Shown in pieces: positions 32,905-43,970 of a stretch of DNA of 64,000 bases. The first letter of the stretch is position 1; each line of letters begins with the position of its first letter. Source of the DNA: Neofusicoccum parvum (taxonomy: Eukaryota > Ascomycota > Dothideomycetes > Botryosphaeriales > Botryosphaeriaceae); assembly GCA_020912385.1 (NCBI GenBank), contig CP087206.1, positions 2,418,001 to 2,482,000 of the forward strand. Reading direction: 5' to 3'. Below the pieces are notes generated by a model that did no database searches, had not been told where the DNA came from, and saw nothing but the letters and a program-made list of their open reading frames with translations. Position numbers and translations under genes: made by a program.

Positions 32905-35700
32905 ATGAGCTCCAAGAAGCTGTTCTCGCTGCCTTTCCGCACGTCCAATCAGTCCGCGCCATCGCCACCGCCGGCGTCAGCCTCAGCCTCAGCCTCAGCA
33001 GCTGTCAGGCCGGATGACAAGCTGTCCAAGGCTGCTAGCACGACAACGAACAAGCCGAGCACGCCGGCGAAGGTGAACAGTGCTTCACCACCCACCACCC
33101 CGGATCGGCTGATCGTGGGCGTCGATTTCGGCACTACCTATTCTGGGTACGTATTGTGTTTCTTGCCGCGCGCTGGCCACCAAGACATGGCCAACAGCCG
33201 CCCAGCGACCGCACTGCAAAGCTGATCGCCTGACCAGCGTAGCCGCATGCTACAGCGGCACCCCCGACGACATTGACATTATCAAATCGTGAGTCTCCAC
33301 CACTTCGCCCATGCGCTTCGGCGCAACCCGGAGATTTGGGTTCGCCTCGGAGCACACGTCGTCGACGCCAGCAAACAACGCCTTTGTCTCACCACGCGTT
33401 TAAGATGGCCTGGCGGCAACGGCATTACCTCCGACAAAGTCCCAACCGAAATCGGATACGAACTGCCTGCGACAGCACCGCCGACGTCATCGTCAACCAC
33501 CAGCTCCAATCAAGGTAGAAGCGACGCCAGCGACACCGAAGGCGCCGAGAAGCCTCAGGCAAAAATCAAATGGGGGTTCCAGCTGGGGCCCTCGGACCCG
33601 CGTCTTCGCTGCATCAAACTGTTCCTCGACCGAGGACAGAAACTGCCGCACTTCGTCTCGCCGCTCGACACGGCTGTCCAGCTGCGCAAGTATGACAAGA
33701 CTGTCATGGACGCCGTTGCAGACTATCTGACCCAGATACGCACTCACACTAATGAGATACTGACGCGCCGTCATGGCGAGGCTTTCATGGCTTCTACTCC
33801 CACGCAGTTTGTGCTCACCGTGCCCGCCGTCTGGAGCGATGCCGCAAAGGACGCGACACTCAAGGCGGCGGAGCGAGCGGGCATGGGAAGTAGAGAAAGT
33901 GGTGGCCTCAAGCTGATATCTGAGCCCGAGGCTGCGGCTGTGTATACGCTGAAGGCGATCCAGCCGAATCACCTGAGTGTCGGCGATAACTTTATTGTTT
34001 GTGATGCAGGTACGTTCCGAGTGCAGATGCGTGGTAAGATTGCAGAGTATTGGTGCAACGTCTTGGTCCCTGTCTAGCCCAGATCGGCCGCCTGCTGTCA
34101 CATGTGTCGCACACTGGTTCATTGATTGACAGGCTGGGGTAAGACATTCGACTGACTACAGAGGGACGTTGCAGCCGACAGCTAACGCGAAAATGCTCTC
34201 AACATTTATTACTGCGTAGGGACTTGAAGCATTCATCCGGACATGCAAGTATCTTAATAATCACACCAAAGCCATCCGGATGATACTTCAACTCCTCAAA
34301 GTCAGGTGTAGTGAAGGGCTGAGACATTACTGTCAAAGAGTTGCATTTTCTTCCCGTTAGCCGTCGGCTGCGGCGCCCCTCTGTACTGACTGAGGTGAAA
34401 TCATCATGACGGGACCTTTGCACGTACATTCAAGAGAAGTTTGAGTATTCTCTCGCTGCAAAAGTCCAATCGAGCAGATGGCAGTCCATCTGCATGAATT
34501 CTTCCACTTCCCAGAGTAGTCTCCTTATCTGGTCTGTTCAATCAATAACTGACATATTTCAAAGGTGGCGGTACTGTCGACCTTATCGCATACAAGATCA
34601 CTCAGCTCTCTCCACTACTTGTCGAAGAATCCGCCATCGGTACAGGCGGCCTATGTGGATCCGCCTTCCTCAATTACCGCTTCGAAGACCACGTTAAGGC
34701 GCGCTTGGGAGACGAACGCTACACCGAGATGCGCACCAAGAAGCAGAAGACGTGGAACATGGGCCTCCGCTACTTCGAGGAGTTCGTCAAGCGCAACTTC
34801 AACCCGGATGCCCATGTCGAGATTAACGTGCCCTTCCCGGGCCTCCCGGACGACGAAGAGGCAGGCCTAGACTGCGGCTTCATGACCATGACCGCCGCGC
34901 AAGTCCAAGAGATCTTCGACCCGGTGGTGCAAGACGTCATCGCGCTGGTCGATGGGCAGGTCACGAGCCTACGGGCGCGCGGTGAGAGGGTCTCGGGCGT
35001 GGTGCTGGTCGGCGGGTTCGGGCAGAGCGACCACCTGTACCTGCGCATGAAGGCGCACTTCAACGCCGCCGCGCCGCCACCGCCGTACGAGGAACGCCCC
35101 ACGCACGCGGTCGCCGTCGCGGGCACGCAGGCCAACCAAGCAGTCCAGGTCATGCACCCGATGTACGCGTGGACGGCCGTCGTGCGCGGCGCGGTGCTGC
35201 GCGGCCTCGAGGGCAGCATGGTCGTGAGCCGCCGCAGCCGCTGCCACTACGGCACCAGCTACGCGACCGTCTTCGACGAGGCAAAGCACAGCGTCGCAGA
35301 GCGCTACTGGAGCCCCCTCTGGGAGCGCTGGATGGTCAGCGACCGCATGCAGTGGCACATCCGCAAGGACGAGCAGCTGTCGGACAGCGCGCCCGTCTCG
35401 TTCCACTACACCCGCAACTTCCGCCCCGGCCAGAGCCTGGTCGTCGAGGATGACCTGATCGCGTGCGACTGGGACGAGGCGCCCGAGTCGTATAAGAAGG
35501 GTTTGGTGAGCGTGTGCACGCTGACGACGGATTTGAGCCGCGTGCCGAGGAGTTTGTTTACGAGGTTGACGACGAGTAAAGGCGTGGAATTTGATAATTT
35601 GGATTTTAGCCTCGATATGCGGGTCGAGAGCGCGGGGCTGGTGTTCGAGCTGTGCGTGGATGGGGTGGGGTATGGGAGGGTGGAGGCGAGGTTCCATTGA
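32905..35700 (+). CDS. Hsp70-like ATPase (fungal, HSPA12-type)
   Basis: Actin/Hsp70-fold ATPase of the divergent fungal group. Four exons, 32905-33146, 33238-33288, 33405-34009 and 34565-35700, give 677 aa. ATP-site motifs: phosphate-1 VGVDFGTTYSG (Asp74), phosphate-2 DAGGGTVDLIAYK (near 298) and adenosine motif VVLVGGFGQSDHL (near 445). LKLISEPEAAAVYTLKA sits before phosphate-2 as in Hsp70. The classical substrate-binding domain is not recognisable; the C-terminal 200 residues form another fold. The N-terminus is a Ser/Ala-rich linker. The third intron is unusually long (555 nt) and contains a copy of the inverted-repeat element. Client and cellular role are unknown. Confidence 0.86.
34219..34295. 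repeat. Short inverted-repeat element, copy 6, inside an intron
   Basis: 77 bp. Left arm GGGACTTGAAGCATTCATCC then GGACATG; the right arm reads on the other strand GAGTTGAAGTATCATCCGGA. It sits in the third intron of the Hsp70-like gene and helps explain that intron's length. Confidence 0.75.
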
Positions 35701-36291
35701 GTGTGTGATGGGGGGTGTAATGCGTGGAATTTGGGAGGAAAAAGTAACGGAAAAAGGCCGTAATAATACTGGTCGACATGATTGTATTACAAAGAAGGAA
35801 ATAATTGGGAATTGCGAGGCTAATTGTTCTACGTACGAGATGCTGAATACACCTGGGGCCGCACGAAACCTACCAGAATGTCAGAAGTCTTTCGTATTAG
35901 GCATATCTATGAATACACTAGACGAACAAGTGCTTTTCAGTACGCCTCTAAGCTCACAGAACTCCCCACGAAACCATAGTATTGTCCTCAAAAACAGGCC
36001 TCTTTATTTAATTTTGCTATGCATATGTCGTCGGAGCCACTATGGGGAGCCTGACGAGGCTGTCGGCAAGGCTGAGCGCGCTAAACGGACCACAACATGG
36101 TTTAACGAGACTCGCTGGCGGGGTGTGTATCATGCGGCCACTCCCGAAAAGGAGCAAAGTCTTGCGCCGCATTAGCCGAACCTGTGGCTATGCAAATACC
36201 GCTGCTGCCTGTGCACTATGACCCGTTCATCCTTAAATATTCATGCCCGCCTGTCTATTTCACAACACTGATCACTCTCATCGCCCTCAAG
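35701..36291. other. Intergenic region before the HET gene
   Basis: 591 bp, AT-rich. The last 100 bp (CCTTAAATATTC, then C/T-rich) resemble a promoter and leader. An in-frame upstream ATG at 36184 exists but lies in this leader-like part. Confidence 0.5.
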
Positions 36292-38509
36292 ATGCCATCA
36301 GAAAACACTCTTCGTAAACGGCGACGCCTCAACAGCGAAGATCTCCAAGAACTTCGACAAAGCGACTATCAGTACTCGCAACATTCAGTGGTCGCTCCGC
36401 ACACGGATCCCGAAACGAGCGCGAATGGTCCCCGACCCACCTCCGATGCTGAGCTCTGCAACCTATGCGCGAAGCTTGACCTTTGGCGTTTCTTCGCACA
36501 GGAAACCAATGAGAAATATTTGGGTCTCCTTCAGGGATATTCTGATTCAAAATGTCCGTTTTGCAATCTGATCAGCGCGGCATTGAAGTTTTCTTGGGGA
36601 GAACAGATGTCGGTATCCTTCAAACCAACGTCAGGCAAGATGCCCGAGCTCTTCCTCAAAAGAAAGAGCCCATGGTCTTTCATGAAAAGAAATCGTCGTG
36701 TCGATTCACAATATCGAATTCTGCTGGCCATTGATCAGGAACCTCCTGGATTCGATCGAGGAAGGGTGCGCATGAAAACAATTGACTCGCCAAACCGGTA
36801 CATTTTTGGAGAGCTGGAGCATCTTGTAACGTCTAATGCCACCTTGGAAACCTGCGGGAACAGTAGCAAGGTGCCAGTACTGCCGCGAAGGGGCATTGGC
36901 AAAACGCTTGACCTGGACCTGCCAAGAAAATGGCTTGCGAATTGTGAAAGCCACAGACATCCAGATCCAAAAGATCACCTGTTCCGCGGAGGAAATGGAT
37001 TCCGACTGATTGACGTGGTGGAAAAGTGTTTGGTGGAAATAACGGAGCCCTGCGAATACGTTGCGTTGTCATACGTCTGGGGAAACATTGCCGATTCGGT
37101 ACGCACGACAAAACAAACCATTATCGACTTCAAATTACCTCAAAGCTTGTCAGTGGGATTCACTTCCAAGAAAAGTTTAGGACACATTCCGCGGACAATT
37201 TTGGATGCCATGACAGTAGTCCACCGACTGGGTCTTCGATATCTCTGGGTGGATTCACTCTGCATTGTGCAAGATGATCCCGACGAAAAGCAACGCTTAA
37301 TCCATGGCATGAACTCCGCCGTATACCAGAATGCCAAGATGACAGTTATTGCGGCGGCCGGTACAGATTCCGACGCAGGGCTTCCAGGGATAAGCTTGAG
37401 GAAGGATCAACCTTGCGATCGGGTGTCAACTTTAAATATTGATGGAACAGCTCTCCAAGTCTCTATTGCAAGACCATCCTTGGCCACACAAGTCCGCAAT
37501 AGTTACTGGAACACACGAGGTTGGACATACCAAGAGCAATATCTCTCTGAGCGCTGCCTTTCTTTCACTCCAACGGAGGTCTTCTTTAGCTGCCGAGAAA
37601 AACAATGGCGAGAAGGATACGATCTAGAGAGTTTGGAATCACTATCTCGGACTGTTCGAATATGGAATGGACCACCTTGTTGGAAAATGAGCATCAAACA
37701 AGATAAAGATCCATCACCGTACCGACACCTTGATCACAAACCAACGGTCAAAGACTACTCCCAAACTGTACAGGAGTACAGTAGAAGAGAATTAAGCTAC
37801 TCGAATGACATACTCAATGCATTTGAGGGCGTTTACAGCCTCTTCACCGCCGACCTGCCAAAAGTCTTTATAGTGCCCATCGGAGTTGCTCAAGCAATCC
37901 CACCAATTTTCCTTCCGGAGAGTCTTTTCTGGAAACCACTCGATGGCTCAACGCAAAGCAACTCATGGGACTTTACTGAGTCTCTCAAACTCTCGACCTG
38001 GTCATGGACATCTCAAATTAGTCCTGTTGAGTTTCCACATCTTAACAACACATCTTGGAGATCGCTTTGGAGAAGAGTCGTTAGCACTTGGTATCTTGGT
38101 CTCTCTGATCAGCGGTTTCAAACCATTGAAACTGGAAGAAAATTTTATGGTCCTGTGAGTGGCAGCTCTCCGTTCTATCTAGATTCGAAAGAAACCCTAA
38201 GCGGTATACCGGATGACCTGGATCCTGTGGAAGGAGAGCTGGCTTTCTGGGCCCCATACGCAAGCAGTGGTTTTTTTCAAGTCATCATTGGCACCGAAAG
38301 ACAACAAAAGATGGAATGAAAAAGAAAATGTTGAATTTCTGGTCCTCGGTGAGGCTCGTGAGGTCCTTGCTATTCTAGTGATACAAACAACCAATGGGAT
38401 CTCGATGAGGTTGGATTTCCACATCACCCCGACACTTCGATATGTTCTTTCTCGCGAAGCGGCACTGAAGAAATATGGCTGGAAATGGAAGTTTTTCAGG
38501 TTACGGTGA
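36292..38509 (+). CDS. HET-domain protein with an apparent 3' frameshift
   Basis: Heterokaryon-incompatibility domain protein; the family triggers self/non-self recognition responses in filamentous fungi. From ATG 36292 the frame runs to a stop at 38317-38319. The HET core begins near residue 256: YVALSYVWGN, then IPRTILDAMTVVHRLGLRYLWVDSLCIVQDD, MNSAVYQNAKMTVIAAAG and NTRGWTYQEQYLSERCLSF. A run of seven T at 38271-38277 sits in the last part; beyond it the main frame gives 14 unlike residues, while the +1 frame continues to 38509 with HET-like sequence (ENVEFLVLGEAREVLAILVI). Removing one T would join them. No plausible intron explains the shift: candidate GT-AG spans are about 31-34 nt. Either a disabled allele or a sequencing error. 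Confidence 0.8.
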
Positions 38510-39182
38510 AGTTGTGTGCGATGTTTCGTGTGTACGTGATTGTACCGAATAAATGAGATGCTTCAGAACTTGTATATTGATGATAAATTCTAGTCTTATG
38601 GTGACCATGCAATATGAAGCCCCCTTTGAACCTGCCAAGACAAGAATTACTTCGGAAGCTACCCAGCAGTGCTCCCGTAAAGTCTCCGGGTAAGTTTGCA
38701 CGAGCTTACTGCGGGGGCGGAGAGGAGTGCACGATGTCCGTTTACGTAGCAAATGCTCCACTATTGTGCATCAATGCTCCACTTCCTTCCATGTGTAGCG
38801 CGGAAACGTCAAGAACTCCTCTCACTCGGCCGGACATGACAACAAACATATGTTGTATAACGGGTAGTGATGACCCGACTCCGGCCTACCTTTACTAGGT
38901 CGATGTCGAAGTTGTAGTTAGGTAAAACCCGTATATGGGCGGCTGCTAACGGTAGGCAGTGGCTCGGGCCGGTGCCGTCTGCAGCAGTACGGCTCGGTGC
39001 GTGTCGCTGAATTCTTCCAGCCCCTTGGAAAGCCGGCGATTGGAGCGGCGAGGTCCAAACCCAGACAAAGTATAAATACACCAAACTTTCTTTGCAGGCT
39101 TAGACGCCACTCTAATTGTATCATTCGCCCAACCACAAGCCAGCCTCAAAGCTTAAGTTTTGTCTTATCCGATCTATCCACC
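38510..39182. promoter_or_regulatory. HET 3' flank and monooxygenase promoter
   Basis: 673 bp. A TATA box lies at 39071-39078. Nothing else was assigned. Confidence 0.5.
39071..39078 (+). promoter_or_regulatory. TATA box (TATAAATA)
   Basis: TATAAATA 105 bp upstream of the monooxygenase ATG at 39183, a typical place for an inducible fungal gene. Confidence 0.55.
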
Positions 39183-41461
39183 ATGGCACGCTCAGATGAA
39201 GTTCCCGGGTCGCATACCGATGTGTATGATAATTCATTGTTTATTTTTGCTCCAAATTTTACTAATAGTATCCCAGTCTCATCATCGGCGCCGGTCCGGC
39301 TGGGTTGACAGCCGCCTACTGGATGGCACAGTACGGCGTCAAAGCCCGGATCATTGACAAGCGCGGCACCAAGATCTTCAACGGCCAAGCCGACGGCCTA
39401 CGTGCGCGTACCCAGGAGCTCTTTGACAGCATGGATATCCAAGACCGGGTGTCCAAAGAGTGCCGCGCAGCCTACGAATTCCGTGTTTGGGTACGGAAAC
39501 GCACTTCTTCGCTCCCATCCCCGTCGCTGCCTTGTAATTTTCCTCGGAAGGGCTGACAACCACAGGGCCCCGACGGAAATGGCGGGATCGCGCGCCAGTC
39601 CGGGGTCCCGGTAACCAAGGAGACTTACGCCAAATCGCGCTTCCCCGTCACCGGTCTAAACCAGGGCCGCATCGAGCGCTTCATCCTAGACGCCATCAAG
39701 AAGGCTGCTCCCGATCTCCAGGTCGAGCGCGGCGTGATTGCTGAGTCGCTGGATTACAACGAAGAGCTCGAGAAAGACCCGCAGGCATACCCGATCACGA
39801 TAAAGCTGAGAACCTTGAGCGAAGAGGAGGCCAACCCGTCGCCGATGTATGGGTCGTCTGGTCCGCGAGACGGGCTGTTCCGCAGTAATTTGGCCCCGGA
39901 TGATTGGGATGATTTGATCAACAAGAGCAAGGCAAAGGCGGGTAAGACTGAAGTAGTTAAGGCGAAGTACGTCATTGGCTGCGATGGGGCGCATAGTTGG
40001 ACCAGGAAGCAGCTGGGGATTCAGCTGGAGGGAGCAGCTACTGACTTTATCTGGTAAGCATCCTTTCTTTCTCCCATTTGGACATGCACACTAATTAATC
40101 AGGGGTGTGATGGATGTCGTACCCATCTCGAATTTCCGTAAGGAACCTCTTATTCCGCTTCTGTTAACAGGATACTGATCCTCGTGCAGCTGACATGCGT
40201 CACGCCGCGGTCATCAAGAACGAAGCCGGTACAATTTTACTGATCTGCAGAGAGAGGGGCCTCATGCGTCTTTACATTCCACTCACCCATGCTGATGACA
40301 CCTCCATCCGGGTGGACCGGTCCAACATCAATCTTGATTTGTTGAGGGAGACAGCAAAGAAGATCTTCCACCCATATAACTTCGACTTCAAGATCTGTGA
40401 TTGTAAGTTCTCACATCGAGCGTCTCGAAGTCATATCACGACATCTACTAACCCGTCGCCTTCTCCAGGGTGGTCCGCATACCAAGTTCGTCCCGCTCCC
40501 TCCCCCACCCCTTCTCCCACTAACACCACCCTAGGTCGGCCAACGCGTCGCGCCGCGCATGCACAGAGGCAACCGCATCTTCATCGCCGGTGACGCATGC
40601 CACACGCACTCGCCCAAGGTCGGCGCGGGCATGAACATCTCGATCCAAGACGGCTTCAACATCGGCTGGAAGGTGGCGTCGGCGGCGGCCGGCATCACGC
40701 AGCCGGCGGCGGTGCTGCCCACGTACGAGCTCGAGCGGCACCCCGTGGCCGAGAGGCTCGCCGACTTCGACCGCAACTGGAGCGTGCTGTTCACGGCGGC
40801 CGACACCAAGCCCGAGGACTACAAGGCGCGCAACGACGCGTACGAGGACTTCGCGCAGGGCTTCGTGCTGGACTACCCGGAGAGCCGGCTGGTGCGGCGG
40901 GCGTGGAGGAGCGGGCTGGCGGCGAAGCTGGTGCCCGGGGAGCGGTTCTGGCCGGCGAAGCTGGTGGCGCACGCGGACGGGTTCCCGGTGTGGTCGACGC
41001 ACCTGATGAAGAGCGACGGCCGCTGGCGCGTCGTGGTGCTGGCGGGCGACGTCGCGGTGCCGGCGCAGATGCGGCGCGTCGAGGCGCTGTGTGAACGCCT
41101 GTCCGGAGAGAAGTCGGCCATCCGCCGCTTCGCGCCGGCGGGGAAGAAACTGGATGCGGTGATTGATACCATAGCGGTCCACTGCGCGCCGAGGGCGAAG
41201 GTGGAGTTGTTCGATTTCCCGGAGATCCTGCGGCCGATGGATGAAGTGAGGGGTGTTGATTATTACAAGATCTGGGTGGACGAGGAATCGGAGTTGGATC
41301 AGGACTGTGATGGGAAGGCGTTTGAGAAGTGGGGCTTGGACAGGTCAAAGGGCGCGGTTCTCGTCATGCGGCCGGACCAGCAAATCGGTTGGATGGGAGA
41401 TCTTGAGGATGTTGAAGAGATGGAGTCTTACTTCGAAGACATCCTGCAGGTGCCGTCGTAG
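39183..41461 (+). CDS. FAD-dependent aromatic monooxygenase (phenol 2-monooxygenase type)
   Basis: Flavin hydroxylase that uses NAD(P)H and O2 to hydroxylate an aromatic ring; the exact substrate is unknown. Seven exons: 39183-39223, 39277-39490, 39566-40053, 40103-40137, 40190-40402, 40469-40485 and 40535-41461, giving 644 aa. Motifs: FAD dinucleotide fold VLIIGAGPAGLTAAYWMAQ (Gly18), DGLRARTQELFDSM, the DG motif VIGCDGAHSWTRKQLG, and the GD motif FIAGDACHTHSPKVGAGMN (Asp356). The C-terminal part fits the thioredoxin-like domain of phenol hydroxylases (YYKIWVDEESELDQDCDG...AVLVMRPDQQIGWMG). Exon 6 is only 17 nt. The introns are 49-75 nt. A TATA box is upstream. A 3-hydroxybenzoate 4-monooxygenase-like role is also possible. 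Confidence 0.88.
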
Positions 41462-42012
41462 AGAGAAACACGGTGGCGTTGATTGTAGAAAGCTGCAGGA
41501 CGGAAGGGCAGCGTGCTCTCCAACCCCCATGATGCTGCATTAGCTATTTAACAAAACTCTTTTCGCATGGAAGAGATTGAAAAGAAAGTGACACGCCATC
41601 ATGGCCTGGTGCGAACTGAGAAGTCTGAGAAGGGGCGTGGGGAAGGCACGGCAAGTGAGAGCCCGTCATGCTCTTCCACCCCACGCTTTGTCGCCACGGC
41701 TAAAACCATCGGTCTGCACTCCTTCCGCATAGAAACGCAGTTACTGAGGCGAACTCACTGTAAGAGTGTAGCTTGACTCGGGCTGCACCATGGTGTGGCT
41801 TGCAGCTTGGAAGCTGCGCTCACCCGCGCCTTCACCTTCTCAGTCATGCCCCGACAGGAAGGCGCGAGCAGACAGCGTGTCTGAAAACAAACGTCTCCTA
41901 CGAGACTCCACATCACTCTCTCCATCTACATTATTGGTCATCACCGCCGCCTTCATTTTTCTGGGAGATATTGCAGTCCATCACCAATACCCAACAGCCT
42001 TACCGTATCAAG
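41462..42012. other. Intergenic region
   Basis: 551 bp between two plus-strand genes. The last 130 bp are C/T-rich and leader-like. No gene is supported. Confidence 0.5.
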
Positions 42013-43637
42013 ATGGTTGCACAAACGCCCAACGGCACATACACCCGCGAGGACCACGATAAGGCCATCGCAGACTTTTTCAATTCTGTTCCAAAGGAGT
42101 TTACAAGGGAGATCTGCGACCAGAACGCAGGGAAGCTGATCAGGGAGCATCGCGATGGCCCAGTCACTCCCATCTTTCGCCAAGGACGACACAGCTACAC
42201 AATTTTCAATGAAGCCGATCCGTCACACAACTTCGGAATCATTCAGTACCGCCACGCGGACTCCCCTCTGGATCTTTCGATGCTTGACTTGGCGCAAAAG
42301 GCACACGGGAAGCTTGTCCCCCACGCTTCGGGCACAAGATGCCTCATGAAAACGGATAGACCCGGGGCAGCCGGCCCCGATGCCCCATCGCTTCGAAGAT
42401 ATCGCATTGAGTGGAGAGGCGGTTTACCCCTGGACGTGATGCTTCGGGAGCAAAGTCTACATCCCAGAAAATACCGCATCCAGCACATGAAGCTCATGCG
42501 GCAGCTGGCAGAGTGAGTCGCCCCGTGTTTCAAGCCATCATCCACGCACTGTTCTTTGCGTTGGCGGACCCCACCACGCTGCGTACCCACAGTAAAGCAT
42601 TTGGAATCGATAGGGTGCTTCAGAACTGGAGAGCTTCCGGACTGACTTCTTCTAGATACTTTTCGAACGCTCTGTCTCAGGGCCGGGCCAGCAGACACTC
42701 ATTTCTTAGCGAGCGAGTCAAGGAACTTCGCCATGCAGCCCTCAATGTCATCGCATCTTCTACGCAGCATGTCGCCGCCGTGAATCAAACCATCCTCGCG
42801 TCGAAAATGGCACCACTTCTGAACTCGGCGTTCTTTCCTCAGGCTCTCGCGCATGGGGAACTAGCCGATCTCAGCAACATACTCGTCGATCAATCCACCT
42901 GGGCGTTCAAAGGCATCATCGATTGGGCTTCCGCATTCATCTGGCCCTTTGGGTTCGAGCTTTACGCCGTCCAAAAATGCACCGGCTACTGGGATCATGA
43001 CCCGTTGCCGGATGGAGCACCTGATGAAGCGAACAGGGACAAGCACAGGGTGGGCGAATATGTGTGGCGTTGGTTCCGGGACGCCTATATGCTTAAGTGC
43101 ATTTTTTGGCGACATATGGCGAGGAATATCGTCGATTTCAGCTCCTTCAACCATAGCCGCAGCCTGGTCTGGCCGTGGCGTTTCGGCTTGATTCTCAGTG
43201 AGGCCTTTGAACGAGGACCTGGTGGAGAGATCACCACAACGCCTATCCCACTCAATGATCGCAATGAGGAGAAGATGCGGAGCCTCGCCTTGGTGCAGAT
43301 ATTCCTTGAGGACCAAGACTGGATAACGGAGATGCAAATCTTTGATCAGCTCCTTGTTCGGAGCGTGATTGAAGAGGATGCCTCAATTCGCATGACGGAT
43401 GTGCTTCACGATCACTTAGCTGGAACCGAAAATTCTGTGCCTACTACATATTTCCCTGAACAGGAGGGCACATCACCAACTAAGAGCAGCTTAAATCCCG
43501 GATTGTTCACTGGGAACGCCACTGATGGCCATTCCTCGGAATCTGTTAGCAACTTCGACGAAGATATGCCCATCGACAGCCCCAACAGTGATATTCAGCG
43601 CACTCTCGCTAATTTCGCCGGGTTTCCACCTAAGTGA
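42013..43637 (+). CDS. Aminoglycoside-phosphotransferase-like (APH) kinase-fold protein
   Basis: Two exons, 42013-42512 and 42593-43637 (80-nt intron gtgagt...cacag), give 514 aa. The N-terminal part resembles the small lobe of fungal APH-like proteins (SYTIFNEADPSHNFGIIQYRHADSPLDLSMLDLAQKAHGKLVPH). The catalytic loop region reads HGELADLSNILVD (His254-Asp266) and the metal-binding motif GIIDWASAFIWPFGFELYAV (Asp276). The usual HGD of this family is HGE here, and the loop seems one residue longer, so catalysis may be altered or lost. The last 100 residues are Ser/Thr-rich and disordered. Antibiotic resistance should not be assumed: most fungal members have no known substrate. Confidence 0.75.
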
Positions 43638-43970
43638 TGGCTGAGGACACTTCTGGAAGGATGCTTGACTACTAACAATGAAATCAGAAACTATTCCCCT
43701 GGGATAAATAAGACTAACTGAAGTCTCGTTACTGGCTTCAATGCATGGACCTGGAAGTTTAGCGCTGGGTAATGGTCATGGCCATGGAATTGTTAAGAGA
43801 CACAGGAGAAATTTCATCAACTCGCCAACATTACCGCAGAATCATTCTTTCTACGAATGCAATCATTGAGGCGAAGAAGTAGTCTCACAGAAGTAGAACA
43901 GGAGAACGCTTTCTTTTCTACAATTTTCAACTCTCAAGTCTCTGAGTAATGTAGCTGACTTCTCTCAAGA
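43638..43970. other. Convergent 3' intergenic space
   Basis: 333 bp between the APH-like gene and Dicer-like 2. No gene, and no inverted-repeat element, was seen. Confidence 0.5.

Noticed and set aside
38690..38790. Another inverted-repeat copy near AATGCTCCAC repeats
   Set aside because: AATGCTCCAC occurs twice but as a direct repeat, without the CCGGA core or a pairing arm.
40520..41182. Minus-strand frames inside the monooxygenase gene
   Set aside because: Arg/His/Val-rich shadows of a GC-rich coding exon.
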